In this document: in pieces, positions 45,790-55,800 of the stretch
Position numbering within the stretch: the first letter of the stretch is position 1
Layout of the letters: each line of letters starts with the position of its first letter
Source of the DNA: Acidobacteriota bacterium
Lineage (GTDB): Bacteria > Acidobacteriota > Terriglobia > Acidiferrales > UBA7541
Reading direction: 5' to 3'
Assembly: GCA_013289955.1 (NCBI GenBank)
Contig: JABCYZ010000003.1
Coordinates: 277,247-341,246, forward strand
Length of the DNA: 64,000 bases
Made by a program: the position numbers and the translations under genes
The notes under the pieces: generated by a model
What the model saw: the letters and a program-made list of their open reading frames with translations, nothing else
Told to the model about the DNA's origin: nothing
The model's database searches: none

Positions 45790-48177
45790 ATGAAACTGCT
45801 GGACGATCTCTTGTACATCTGCCGAAGACTGGCACCGAGGGGATGGGGCAATTTGTTTGCGCTCCATGGCATGCATCTCAACGCCAAATCATTGAGTTCG
45901 CCTTCACGCCTTGCTTCGGAATTGAAACGGAACCTGACAACGATTGACCGCACCGTCGGCGGCTTTGAGGACTTCTCGCCCGCCGGCACGCGCGGTGTCG
46001 AAGGCGGCAAGCCTAACCTCAGCTTGCTCTACCACGCTTTTGCCAGTCCCCTGGTGCATCCGGTCCTCCAGCAAGAAATGAGCGATGAGAACTACCCAAC
46101 CCTCGAGGAACTCGACATCGTTGAGAACTACATCTACGCGCGCGCTAAAGCCTCATTTAAATCTCTTAAGGGCGCGATGCCACGCGGTTCCCGCCTGGTC
46201 GTAAGTGTCTTCGCCTATCAGTACCGGATTGGAGCCAGAAGCCCGGACGGCAAGTTCGCGGATGTGGCCTTCTCAAGAACCGGCGTATCCCGCGTCGGCA
46301 CTCATCACTCCGTCTACCAAGCACACAGGCGTTCCTTCTGGCCCGTACCCGGTCGGCCAGAAGACCAGATAGCTGTCATGCCCGCGCGCTACGCCGCGTT
46401 CTTGGCAGAGTGGCGAACCCCTACTCCCGACGATTCGATTCTTAGCGAGCAAGCTGGGGACGAAGACAGGTCCTTTCTTTTTCCGGTTCACAAGCTCTTC
46501 GACGGAAAGGAGTGCCTTAAGGGGTCTCATCTCAAGTTAAAGTTTGAGGAACTTCACCAAAACGAAAAACTGCATAAGATTCACACAGAAAAGCTTGCTC
46601 CAATTGTCAGTGGCTTTAATATTTTCAAACCTCCCTTTATGCGACAATCCGGCCTCGTACGTCTTAAGCGGGCGAATTCCTCCGTTCTGCTCGTTCCTAT
46701 AGATCAGAAGCGGCTCACCAGTTTTGCTATGCAGAGAAACGCCAACTCACGACGAAAAGAAATCGTCCGTTTCGTTGTTCCCCGAGCCACGACGGACAAT
46801 CGTTTCGCCATTTCCAGCTTTCAATACCTCGATGCTACCCATGCCGAACGACGCACGGCACCCGAGTACGTAAATATTCGTCACCGCGTCATCAGCCCCT
46901 TTCGACTGAATAATGTGCAAGATATCAATCACCTTCCCCGTGGAAAGTTCCTCCAGTGGATCACGAAGGGTGGTTACGAGGCCGCACACTTTGTCGACAA
47001 TACTTGTGAGGGCTGCATCACCGTTGACGTCCCAGCACTGAAACTCGACAAACCCGACCGAAACAATTTCGCCGCTTACTCCCTGGTCTGCGCCCCCGAT
47101 TTCTTTCCTCTCGTCGATCAGGCCGATGTGATGGATTGGGTGACCGAAGTTCTCAAACGGAACGGGGAGCGAGAACACTTCGCCCAGGGAGGCCCCCGGC
47201 CTCTATCGCGGAGACGGAACTGCATTAATCCACACATCGTCCGCCGAAATTCGGCAAATGTGCCCGCGTCGGCCGTTCGAGACCCCATGGATCAAGCCCG
47301 GACTGAAACACTGACAGCTATCGTTGCCGCGAGCAAATCACACGCCGAAGGCGACGCACCCACGTCTGGAGATCGCTATGCGGATCCGTCGACAACGTTT
47401 CTCTCGGATGCCGCGTCTGGGATTTTCGATCCAGGCTGGGATGTCTCTTTTAGCGGAAACCCGCAAGCTGATTTCTTCGCGGGCTATGGACTTGGAAACC
47501 CGTTTCCAGAAGACGCCAAGCTTTGTGCTGCCCTAAACTCCTTCTGGCCATCCGTCGCCCCCGACGCCACGCGTACATTCGGCCTGTTTCCCCCCGAATG
47601 GGAAGCCACCACCGCTATTCCTCTGCTGGATTCGGAATTGGGATACTACCCTTCCCACCCGTTGGTGGTCGCTCGCAAGGTCAAGGCTTCCACGGGCTGG
47701 GACGGTGAATGCGGACCCTTCTTTGAAAAGGGATTTCTGCAAGTAAATCATGCTGACATCGCTCTGTCAGACTATGTCTCGCACGCCCTCGCTGGAACAA
47801 TCACGCTTGACGGTCTGGCTCATATAACACCACGTGAGTTCTTTCGCAGAATGAATGCCCTCCGCGCGTGTATCGCTGTGCTCCCCGAACTTCCGAAACG
47901 TGTCAGTACGACTAGACTTTTTCTGGTCAGCGCCAACAAGGTCGACAACTGGTCCCGACGGGCGGAACGCGCCGACCCCCGGCTTGATGGGGACGGCTAT
48001 TTGTTCGAGTTCGCGATCCTTCAAAAAAACATAAGTTATCCACCCCAACAGCACGGTCGTGCCCGGCGCCCAGTTCGTAAGCGCTACACCTGCCAGATTG
48101 GGGCGCAGGGCGTTTGTTGGAAACTTGAGGTGCCGGGCAAGCGTTTCATCTTTTCTGCTGTGCCACTCTTCGTTTGA
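45790..48177 (+). CDS. Unknown 795-residue protein paired with a flavoprotein
   Basis: I do not recognise the family. GGGAG precedes the start; no signal peptide or membrane span. Blocks that look conserved are GKPNLSLLYHAFASPLVHP followed by TLEELDIVENYIY (N-terminal third), FAAYSLVCAPDFFPLVDQ (~430), and CAALNSFWPSVAPDATRTF (Cys579, Trp586), which ends with IPLLDSELGYY. Cys and Trp close together near a flavoprotein gene recall the LodA/GoxA quinoproteins, in which a LodB flavoprotein builds cysteine tryptophylquinone; no LodA domain signature is seen, so this is only a hypothesis. Coupled to the next gene, whose start lies within 9 bases of the stop. Confidence 0.55.
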   Translation: MKLLDDLLYICRRLAPRGWGNLFALHGMHLNAKSLSSPSRLASELKRNLTTIDRTVGGFEDFSPAGTRGVEGGKPNLSLLYHAFASPLVHPVLQQEMSDENYPTLEELDIVENYIYARAKASFKSLKGAMPRGSRLVVSVFAYQYRIGARSPDGKFADVAFSRTGVSRVGTHHSVYQAHRRSFWPVPGRPEDQIAVMPARYAAFLAEWRTPTPDDSILSEQAGDEDRSFLFPVHKLFDGKECLKGSHLKLKFEELHQNEKLHKIHTEKLAPIVSGFNIFKPPFMRQSGLVRLKRANSSVLLVPIDQKRLTSFAMQRNANSRRKEIVRFVVPRATTDNRFAISSFQYLDATHAERRTAPEYVNIRHRVISPFRLNNVQDINHLPRGKFLQWITKGGYEAAHFVDNTCEGCITVDVPALKLDKPDRNNFAAYSLVCAPDFFPLVDQADVMDWVTEVLKRNGEREHFAQGGPRPLSRRRNCINPHIVRRNSANVPASAVRDPMDQARTETLTAIVAASKSHAEGDAPTSGDRYADPSTTFLSDAASGIFDPGWDVSFSGNPQADFFAGYGLGNPFPEDAKLCAALNSFWPSVAPDATRTFGLFPPEWEATTAIPLLDSELGYYPSHPLVVARKVKASTGWDGECGPFFEKGFLQVNHADIALSDYVSHALAGTITLDGLAHITPREFFRRMNALRACIAVLPELPKRVSTTRLFLVSANKVDNWSRRAERADPRLDGDGYLFEFAILQKNISYPPQQHGRARRPVRKRYTCQIGAQGVCWKLEVPGKRFIFSAVPLFV

Positions 48178-48185
48178 GGATCACC

Positions 48186-49205
48186 GTGGATTTTGATGTC
48201 GCTATCATCGGAGCCGGCCCCGCAGGTACTTCCGCTGCGATTTCTTGCCGAAAAGCCGGATTGAAAGTTGCAATCCTGGAAAGCGTGCCTTTTCCTCGCT
48301 TTCAAGTAGGAGAATCCCTTCACCCGGGCGCCGAGGTGCTCTGCCAGCAACTTGGTGTGGCCCACTCAATTCTAAATGAGGGATTTCTGCGGTATGAGGG
48401 CATCTGGACGCTACGCGCCGGCAAACGCCGATTCACGCCCTTCGGCTCGGACTCCCGTGGCAAGTGGATGGGTTTTCAAGTAGACCGCGCGCGATTTGAT
48501 GCAATCCTACTCGAGCGAGCCCACCAAAATGGCGCTCACATTTTTTGGTGCTGCGCTCACGCTGTGCGCCGCACCCCCTGTGGCGTCCTAATAGAGAGTC
48601 AACTCGGGCAGCTCAAGTGCCGCGTGGTCATCGATGCGACCGGGAGCCGCCGTTGGGTTGCCCGTCAATTCGGTCTGGACACTCTTCGGCGCTCTCCCAC
48701 CATTCTCGCGCGCTATGGCTATCGCGAGGGCCAAGTCCCCCATCTTTCTCAATGTCCCATTTTCAGCATCCGAGAGAAAGGCTGGCATTGGTTCGCAAAA
48801 GTGGCCGCCAACCGGTATCAATGGATTTCGGCATCGTGGGCGACCGACTCACACCCTTCTATGCCTGAAGAGATGAAGCCGCTTCACCCCGCTTCTCCTG
48901 TTCGCGGCTCCGACGTGACGTGGCGTATGCTCTGCTCCGCAGCGGAACGAGATTTCTTCGCAGTCGGCGATGCGGCTGCTATCGTTGATCCAGCATCATC
49001 GCATGGCATTCTAAGGGCTCTCGCGTCTGGCTTGATGGCTGCCCATTGCATCAAAAGTATTTTCAGCGCTCCGCGGAGTGCCTGCGGGATAGCACAGCTT
49101 TATAGCGATTGGATTCACCGCGGCTTCACTCGTGATACCAACAGAATGAAACAGATTTATGGGTCATGGAGCGGACTGGAAATGAGCGATTGGTCCGTTT
49201 ACTGA
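48186..49205 (+). CDS. FAD-dependent monooxygenase/halogenase-like (LodB-like) flavoprotein
   Basis: About 339 residues. IIGAGPAGTSAAISCRKAG is the FAD-binding GxGxxG; PFPRFQVGESLHPG is the conserved block of tryptophan halogenases and geranylgeranyl reductases; EKGWHWFAKVA is like the halogenase WxWxIP motif but lacks Ile-Pro; FFAVGDAAAIVDPASSHGI closes the FAD site. LodB, a partner of LodA quinoproteins, belongs to this group. The GTG at 48186 has GAGGATC upstream and sits 9 bases after the previous stop, so the flavoprotein probably modifies or works with the 795-residue product. Substrate halogenation is unlikely without the full motif. Confidence 0.75.
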   Translation: MDFDVAIIGAGPAGTSAAISCRKAGLKVAILESVPFPRFQVGESLHPGAEVLCQQLGVAHSILNEGFLRYEGIWTLRAGKRRFTPFGSDSRGKWMGFQVDRARFDAILLERAHQNGAHIFWCCAHAVRRTPCGVLIESQLGQLKCRVVIDATGSRRWVARQFGLDTLRRSPTILARYGYREGQVPHLSQCPIFSIREKGWHWFAKVAANRYQWISASWATDSHPSMPEEMKPLHPASPVRGSDVTWRMLCSAAERDFFAVGDAAAIVDPASSHGILRALASGLMAAHCIKSIFSAPRSACGIAQLYSDWIHRGFTRDTNRMKQIYGSWSGLEMSDWSVY

Positions 49206-49290
49206 TCCCGCCGGACGCCACAGTAGTTGTAGCGACTCCAATACTCCTTCTACCTGTTGATTTCGACTGCGCGACACCGAGGTCGAACTG

Positions 49291-50133
49291 TCACTTGTCA
49301 TTCGCCAATAAACATGCGCCTACAACTACCGCGGCACCCGCCAAGAGCCAGCCTAGCCCGTTAGAACTGGGCACCTCAGCTTGCGGAACGATGGGCGCAC
49401 AAAGAATGGTTTGTATTTGCTGAAACGCTTCTCTCGCAGTCGGCCGCTTATCCACATCCGGATCCGTCATTGAGGAAATGAGTGACTGAAATTCCCTGGG
49501 ACCGGGGATTCGATTCCACACATCTCGGCTCCCCGTTAGGAGTTCCCTCATGGTTATCCCCAGAGAATAGATGTCTGATGCCGCCCTAAAATTTCCAGAG
49601 ATCTGTGCAACAGGATCTATGTAGCCTTTCGTGCCGAACACTGAGGTTGTCATTCGCCCAAGAAAATCATCCGGTCTCTGCGCCAGCCCAAAGTCAGCGA
49701 TTTTAATCAAGTCAGAGCCGCACCCACGCTTGAATCTCAACAAATTCGAGGGCTTGATGTCCCGAATAAAGTCCCCTCTCTCGTGGATCATTGTTAGACC
49801 ATAGGTCACATCGAATAACCAACCGGCGATTCTTCGCCACTCGCGCCGGTTGACCACATATTTTTGGAGAGAACCAAGGCTCGCGTATTCGAGAACAATG
49901 TATGGATTTGATCCCTCAAAGACAGAATCAAGAATGTTCACGACAAAAGGATTGTCGGCATGGATTTGCAGCATGTCTCGTTCCCGTTTGAATCGTTGCA
50001 ACAAATCGGGGCTAGGATTGCTCAATTCCTTGATTGCCACGGTTCTCTGCGTCCAGGAATCAAAGGCTCGGTAAACCTTCGCGAACCCCCCGGAAGCGAT
50101 GAATTGAACCTGCGCGAATCTTTGATTATTCAT
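49291..50133 (-). CDS. Membrane-anchored serine/threonine protein kinase with altered catalytic loop
   Basis: 280 residues. The glycine-rich loop (ASGGFAKVY), ATP-binding Lys35 (TVAIKE) and the DFG triad (Asp147) are present. The catalytic loop reads FIRDIKPSN, so the usual HRD is IRD: His is replaced by Ile, while the catalytic Asp125 stays. The APE motif is also missing (YIDPVAQ). It ends with one transmembrane helix (LLAGAAVVVGACLL, ~263-277) and no periplasmic sensor. I use the ATG at 50133 with AAAGGTG upstream. Activity may be reduced; target unknown. Confidence 0.85.
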   Translation of the reverse strand: MNNQRFAQVQFIASGGFAKVYRAFDSWTQRTVAIKELSNPSPDLLQRFKRERDMLQIHADNPFVVNILDSVFEGSNPYIVLEYASLGSLQKYVVNRREWRRIAGWLFDVTYGLTMIHERGDFIRDIKPSNLLRFKRGCGSDLIKIADFGLAQRPDDFLGRMTTSVFGTKGYIDPVAQISGNFRAASDIYSLGITMRELLTGSRDVWNRIPGPREFQSLISSMTDPDVDKRPTAREAFQQIQTILCAPIVPQAEVPSSNGLGWLLAGAAVVVGACLLANDK

Positions 50134-50490
50134 AACCATCACCTTTGAACGACTGCGATTTCACTAAGGCTAATCTATTCTTGCTACGAAGAAAATCGGT
50201 CCGTCAGTTGTTTCGACTTGGACGAGACTTGCAAATCCCCGTTGGGAATTCCTGTAATCACGAGTCGCTTTCGAGTCGGTATTGCTTAAGCCCTTCCTGG
50301 CCAAACCCTGCGCCTGATCCATCCGCTTCCCCTGTCAAGGCTCTCCGCTTCGCTCCGATGAACGCCCACCCCGCGGCCTTGACAGCGCGGACGGACAGGC
50401 GCCTCCCCCCGCCACGAAGGGCATTTGCTTTTCATGCACCGCTCCGCGTTGCACGAAGGGCAAAACCCAAAAACGCAAAGGAGCGACAAA
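50134..50490. other. Intergenic region with a 9-bp inverted repeat
   Basis: No gene is supported. CTGTCAAGG (50332-50340) and CCTTGACAG (50377-50385) form a perfect inverted repeat 36 bases apart. GCCTTGACAGCGCG at 50376-50389 recurs exactly, inverted, at 63846-63859 in the imuA promoter. AAACCCTGCGCCT (50303-50315) recurs near 57816. Confidence 0.45.
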
Positions 50491-51600
50491 ATGCAAAGCG
50501 AACGAGCAGAACTGTATTTCCGGCAAGGAAATTCCGACAAGGTGTATCACTTGCAGTTGGAAAATACGCAAGACCGGTGGTCCGTACAAGCGCAATGGGG
50601 GCGGCGTGGTTCCGCTTTGCAAAGCGACATCAAGGTGAGCGATACCAACTACGAGGAAGCAAAGCGAGTGTACGACCGCCTTCTTCGAGAGAAAACGGGC
50701 AAGGGCTACCAAATCGCTCAAGCAACGACGAATGGCGACACGCCGATTTCCGTTGGATTGCCTGCCTGCAAGGAGCATTCCGGCCACATTCCGGAATTGT
50801 TGACCCCCATTGAGGAGCAGGAAGCGTTGCGGCTGGCTGAGGACGTGTCCTGGTGGTTTCAGCAGAAATTCGACGGGAGGCGGCTCGCCGTGCAGAAAGC
50901 CGATGGAAAATACTCCGGCATCAACAAGCTCGGCCAAATCGTTCCCATCGACTCCCGGCTGACTGAGCCACTCGACCTTGTGCAAGCCAAAAGCTTTCTC
51001 GCTGACGGCGAAATCACCGATTCCCATTTTTTCGTCTGGGACTTGCTCAGCGTGAACGACACCGACCTTCGCATCCAACCCTACGAAATCCGCTACGTAC
51101 ACGTGACCCAGATCTTTCGCGGCGTCCACCAAACCCTTCGCGTCTGTGAAACGGCCATGACGCCCAAGGCGAAACGCGCCTTCGTGAAAGCGATGCACGA
51201 TAGGAACGCAGAGGGTTTTGTCTGCAAGAACAGGTACGCAGCGTACGCGGCAGGCCGTGCGGGGCAGCACTACAAATGCAAATTTGTCGCTACCGCATCC
51301 TTTGTCGTCGGCCCGAAACCCGACAAGAAGGCCGATGACGGCCATCGCTCCATCGCCTTGTATCTCTTGGATGGAAATCGTCCGAGGTTCATGGGTACAG
51401 TGGGAGTTCCTGACCGCTATCCTCTCCCGCGCGTCGAGCAGATCGTGGAAGTGCGTTACCTCTACTGTCATCCCGGACCTGAGGGAAAACTCATACAAGC
51501 GAAGTATTTTGGCGAGGTACGCGACGACATCGAACTCGCCGAATGCAATGTGAGCCAGTTGAAGATTAAGGCGAGCGACGACGATCCCATCGAATCGTGA
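50491..51600 (+). CDS. WGR-domain ATP-dependent DNA ligase
   Basis: 369 residues. A WGR domain (~8-78; WGRRG at 36-40), best known from PARP proteins and from proteins acting at nucleic-acid ends, is fused to a ligase adenylation domain. Ligase motifs are in order: KFDGRR with Lys126 as the adenylated residue, LADGEITD (motif III), EGFVCKN (motif IV) and YKCKFV (motif V), then an OB-like C-terminus with the VGVPD and EVRYLY segments. The start at 50491 has AAAGGAG. It seals nicks or breaks with ATP. The position next to dinB and near imuA-imuB-dnaE2 suggests a damage-response role. LigD and Ku are absent nearby. Confidence 0.85.
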   Translation: MQSERAELYFRQGNSDKVYHLQLENTQDRWSVQAQWGRRGSALQSDIKVSDTNYEEAKRVYDRLLREKTGKGYQIAQATTNGDTPISVGLPACKEHSGHIPELLTPIEEQEALRLAEDVSWWFQQKFDGRRLAVQKADGKYSGINKLGQIVPIDSRLTEPLDLVQAKSFLADGEITDSHFFVWDLLSVNDTDLRIQPYEIRYVHVTQIFRGVHQTLRVCETAMTPKAKRAFVKAMHDRNAEGFVCKNRYAAYAAGRAGQHYKCKFVATASFVVGPKPDKKADDGHRSIALYLLDGNRPRFMGTVGVPDRYPLPRVEQIVEVRYLYCHPGPEGKLIQAKYFGEVRDDIELAECNVSQLKIKASDDDPIES

Positions 51601-51716
51601 CCGTGTCTTGCATGTGACGCGCCGGAACGCCTGTCCGGTGGCATCTTCACGGAAGCCGCTGAACGGGTTTTGTTTTCTCCCGCTGTCGAACGGAATAAGA
51701 TGGTTGCGAGGCGACA

Positions 51717-52778
51717 GTGCGGAAGATTGTTCACATCGATATGGACGCGTTTTACGCGTCCGTGGAACAGCGCGATGACCCGCAGCTGCGCGGCAAGCCC
51801 GTCGTTGTCGCATGGCGCGGCAGCCGGTCTGTCGTGTGCGCGGCTTCGTATGAGGCACGAAAGTTCGGTGTGCGTTCTGCCATGCCTGCTGTTCGAGCCG
51901 AGCGCCTTTGCCCTAACGCTGTGTTTCTGCCGCCGGATTTCCCGCGCTATCGCGCGGTCTCACGCCAGGTACGCGAAATCTTCAAACGGCACACTGACTT
52001 GATTGAACCGTTGTCACTCGACGAAGCCTATCTCGACGTTTCGGAGAACAAGACTCGCTTGCCTACCGCAACACAAGTGGCACGCACGATTCGCGAACAA
52101 ATCCGCTCAGAACTGAGCCTGACGGCATCGGCAGGCGTGGCGCCGAACAAATTTCTCGCGAAGATTGCGTCGGACTGGAAAAAACCGGATGGGCTCTTTG
52201 TCATACAACCGAAAGAAATCGATTCGTTTCTATCGCCGCTGCCCGTGGACCGCCTGCCCGGAGTAGGCAAAGTCACGGAAGAAAAACTGAAGCACCTTGA
52301 GATACAAACGATCGCCGACCTGCGGCGAATGGATTTGCCGACACTCGAAGGTCGCTTCGGGCGCTATGGTGTGCGTCTCTACGAGCTGGCTCGGGGCATC
52401 GACAAGAGCGAAGTAGTTCCTGACAGGCCAACACAATCCATATCCGCCGAGGATACGTTTCAACAGGATGTCTTGCTGACCGAGACCGAGCCGATGATTC
52501 GAAAACTTGCGGAGCATACATGGGCTGCCTCCCGCAATGAGTCACGAATCGCTCGCACCGTCGTCTTGAAACTGACAACCAGCGAATTCAAGATTCTCAC
52601 TCGCAGCTATACGCCCCCTTCTCCTCCCTCTTCTTGTGAGGAATTGACTAGCATCGCGCTATCGCTCCGAGACCGTGTGGACCTCAACGCAGCGCAACGT
52701 TTTCGCCTCGTCGGCGTTGGCCTTAGCAACTTTCGCGAACTCGACGATGCATCTGCACAGTCAACTCTTTTTGCCTAA
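51717..52778 (+). CDS. dinB: DNA polymerase IV (Y-family)
   Basis: 353 residues, GTG start. Catalytic Asp8 (HIDMDAF) and the SLDEAYLDV motif supply the metal-binding acids; SAGVAPNKFLAKIASDWKKPDG and LPGVGKVTEEKL (HhH) follow. The protein ends in QSTLF, a match to the beta-clamp binding pentapeptide. It extends mismatched and damaged primer ends. Convergent with the giant gene at 52888. Confidence 0.95.
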   Translation: MRKIVHIDMDAFYASVEQRDDPQLRGKPVVVAWRGSRSVVCAASYEARKFGVRSAMPAVRAERLCPNAVFLPPDFPRYRAVSRQVREIFKRHTDLIEPLSLDEAYLDVSENKTRLPTATQVARTIREQIRSELSLTASAGVAPNKFLAKIASDWKKPDGLFVIQPKEIDSFLSPLPVDRLPGVGKVTEEKLKHLEIQTIADLRRMDLPTLEGRFGRYGVRLYELARGIDKSEVVPDRPTQSISAEDTFQQDVLLTETEPMIRKLAEHTWAASRNESRIARTVVLKLTTSEFKILTRSYTPPSPPSSCEELTSIALSLRDRVDLNAAQRFRLVGVGLSNFRELDDASAQSTLFA

Positions 52779-52887
52779 GGTGATTCGGCAGGCTCAGGGT
52801 GCCGAGCTCTTAGTCTCCTCACCGCGTCATCCATGAGGACAAGTCTTCTCCAATGCGAGCGATACGCCGTTTCCCCTCTCAAGACCG

Positions 52888-55800
52888 CTAGGGTCTCACA
52901 ATATAGCTCATCGTTAATCGCTCCTTCTTCCATTGATCGAAGCACTTTATGAAGTCTGCCTGCGCGACCGGATTCAGAGTCATCAGACCCGCACACTGCG
53001 ACCGGAATGCGGCGAGCTGCGCATTCGTACTCGGGTCATTCGGAAACTTATCGAGTAACGCTCTGGTCGCCACGCACTTCGTCTCCGGTAGCATTGGCTC
53101 CCGCGTCAGCCCAACAATAAACTCAGCCAACTGCCGCCAGGCGATACTCCGATTACCGGAGGGGACGTCTTCGAAAGCGCGAACCATTTGTCGCATCGGA
53201 AACGCATCAACCGACCCATTGGACGCACGAAGTGCGGCGACCATTACTCCTCCTGTGAAATGGGTCGACTGATAGCTGAAGCCCACGAGTTTCGCGTGTG
53301 CCTCGCCGACGAGGCTGCGATCAATGACTCCCATGCTGCCCAGATGCTCTATAACAGCCTGAGTCCATACGCGCTCGACACCGAGTTCCGACTTCGACAC
53401 CTCTCCGGCCACAAGATCATCGGTCCACAAGACGTGGCCAGGCGACAAAGCAAGCAGAGCAGACTCCAGGCCGTGGCGCCCCAAAATCTTTTCGAGGAGG
53501 TCGCGCCGCTCACCTGGCAGAGTGGCAAGTTGCGGTACCGGAGTAACACTCACGTTTTTCTCTACGCACTCCGCGTATTCTTCAAAGACGACCTTTTGCC
53601 TTTCGGATTCCTCTTCGGTTGTCTCTGAGAAATAATGCTGCCCCTTCTCGAAGTACATTGTTCCGTGAGCCGTGCTGAATCGCAGCTTCGCTCTTAGCTG
53701 CTGCATCTCCGTGAAAGTTGCCGGTGTCATAACGAAGCGGAACGCGGTGCTCGTCAATACGTGGCGGCTGATTCCGAGCAGGTGGAGGCTGGCTAGCGCG
53801 GTTAGGTCTACGACCACCGCGCTCTTGCTCCCCAGGCTTGCCAGTGCGTTCGCGAATACTTCAATCTGCGGCGGCGCACAGCGGATGAACTCATCTTCAG
53901 AAACAGCAAGATCGATGAGCCCATCGAAGGCAGTGTGGCCTGACTGTTCGCCGTACAAGTGAAGCGTCACACCAGTTGACCTATAGATCTCTCGAAGTTT
54001 TGAGACGGCCTCCGAGTGCGCCTTCACCGAATCGAGCATCGGCTGAAGATCGCTAGGGGTCAGTCTCTCCGGCGACGGCAGGCGCACGCTCTGAATCACG
54101 CTTTGCGTTCCGAACTTGAGCTGCATCTGATCGCTGATGACCTGAAAGCGCCGCGTGTACTTACTGAGGATTTGTACAATCTTGCCTACGCGGTCGCGTA
54201 TGGAGCTTTTTGCAAGGATGAAGGAATCGCCTACTTTCTTATCTAAAAGCTCGCGCGCGATTTCAGATTCCGCCGATATCTCTTCGAATTCGGAAATCGG
54301 ATTCTCGGTGTCTTCGATTACGAACCAGCCAACGGGTGCATCGCTACCTTCGGCGTATTGCACGGCACTTCCAATCTCGACCCTATCCATCGTTGCGGGA
54401 ATGTCATCAGGCCGACTTCCGGGCATCAGACTCGCCAAGTAGGCTTTATGCGCCGCAAGCTCGGAGGAGTGGGCGCGAAGTAACCGGTAGGCATAGTCAA
54501 CCGCCAGCTTGCCATGACCATGCCACTGAAGAAGATGAACTGCAGGAACAGCATAGGGCATTGGAAGGTCCTCCGGAGGTGGAAGAATCTCCTCCGAAAC
54601 CTGAATCAGGTCGTCTTGCCCATACCGTGTTCCAATTATCGCGAGGCGAAACTTCGCCAGGCGGTTTGTTGGATTCGCAGTAATAAATTCACGAAGCCGG
54701 TTGATGGCCTTAGGGAAATCGTATTCCTCAAGATAACGCGACTCGAACTCTACTACTTCCCAGTTGCGTACACCGCGCTCGTAGAGCGCCTCACACGTAT
54801 CCAAAATCACCTTGTCTTGCCTTAGTCGCCCTGCACAATTCAATAAAAGGCTAACATCAAAGTTTGGCGTCTGAGCGTTGAAGAGTTCCTGGAGGAGTGG
54901 AAGCGCATCCGTTGGTCGACCCGCTTCCATGAGAGTACGGGCCAGGAAATCGATCGCACACCGACTGTCCTCGGATTGTCGCGAGCTGTTTGCTTCATCC
55001 AAGAGTTGGCCTGCCTCAACGTCATTCGATTGTTTTAGAGCAGCAAAGGACCTTATCGTGGCCACCATTACCGGCGAGCTTGCGACCTCTGGCCGCTTGA
55101 CTAGATTTCCGACATCAGCGAAGCGCCCTATGCGGATCATCGCCCTCATCGCGCTCACGATTATCGGATCAATAAGTTCGCGATTCAGGTTCTCAAGTTT
55201 GGCTGAGTTGAATACACTGATCGCCCGACTGACATCCGCGTCCGCGCCGCGCGCCATAAGCGCTTGGCCGAGCATATAGCTGACGTGGGGAGCATAATCG
55301 GCCTGAACATAAGCCTCCTCCAAAATTCGGATGCCCTCACTGAGATTTCCCGCGCCGATCGAGCTCTGCGCCATCACCAGTTGCCCTTGTAGGTCCGTCG
55401 GGTCGGCGCCGAACGATTCGCGCGCCAAATGCGCCGCGTCTTCTTTTCGCCCCTGGATAGTTGCGATGTCCGATTTAAGAGCAAGCGCTTGTGCTTTGGT
55501 ATTCGCGTCACCCTGTGTCTCCGCTGTGGTAATCGCTTCATCGGCAGCAGCAAGTGAATTGGCGAGGTTTCTCTCTCTATTTTCTGCTTTTAGCGGTCTA
55601 TTCCCGCGCACCGCCATGGCGATCGTGCCGAAATATGCTTGTGCCAACAGAAGGTGGGCTTGCGACCATTTCGGCTTGTCGGTCGTCGCGTCCTTTGCAT
55701 GTTCGATTGCTTGATCCAACAAGCCACTCGCCATGGCTCTCCTGCTTAGAGCTGACGCCACCTCGGCGTCTTTCCGCAGATGACCGGGCGTGGCGTCTAG

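Noticed and set aside
52775..52996. 73-residue minus-strand frame after the giant gene
   Set aside because: It overlaps the giant gene's 3' end by about 108 bases and the dinB stop, with no ribosome-binding site at either possible start; left out though not excluded.
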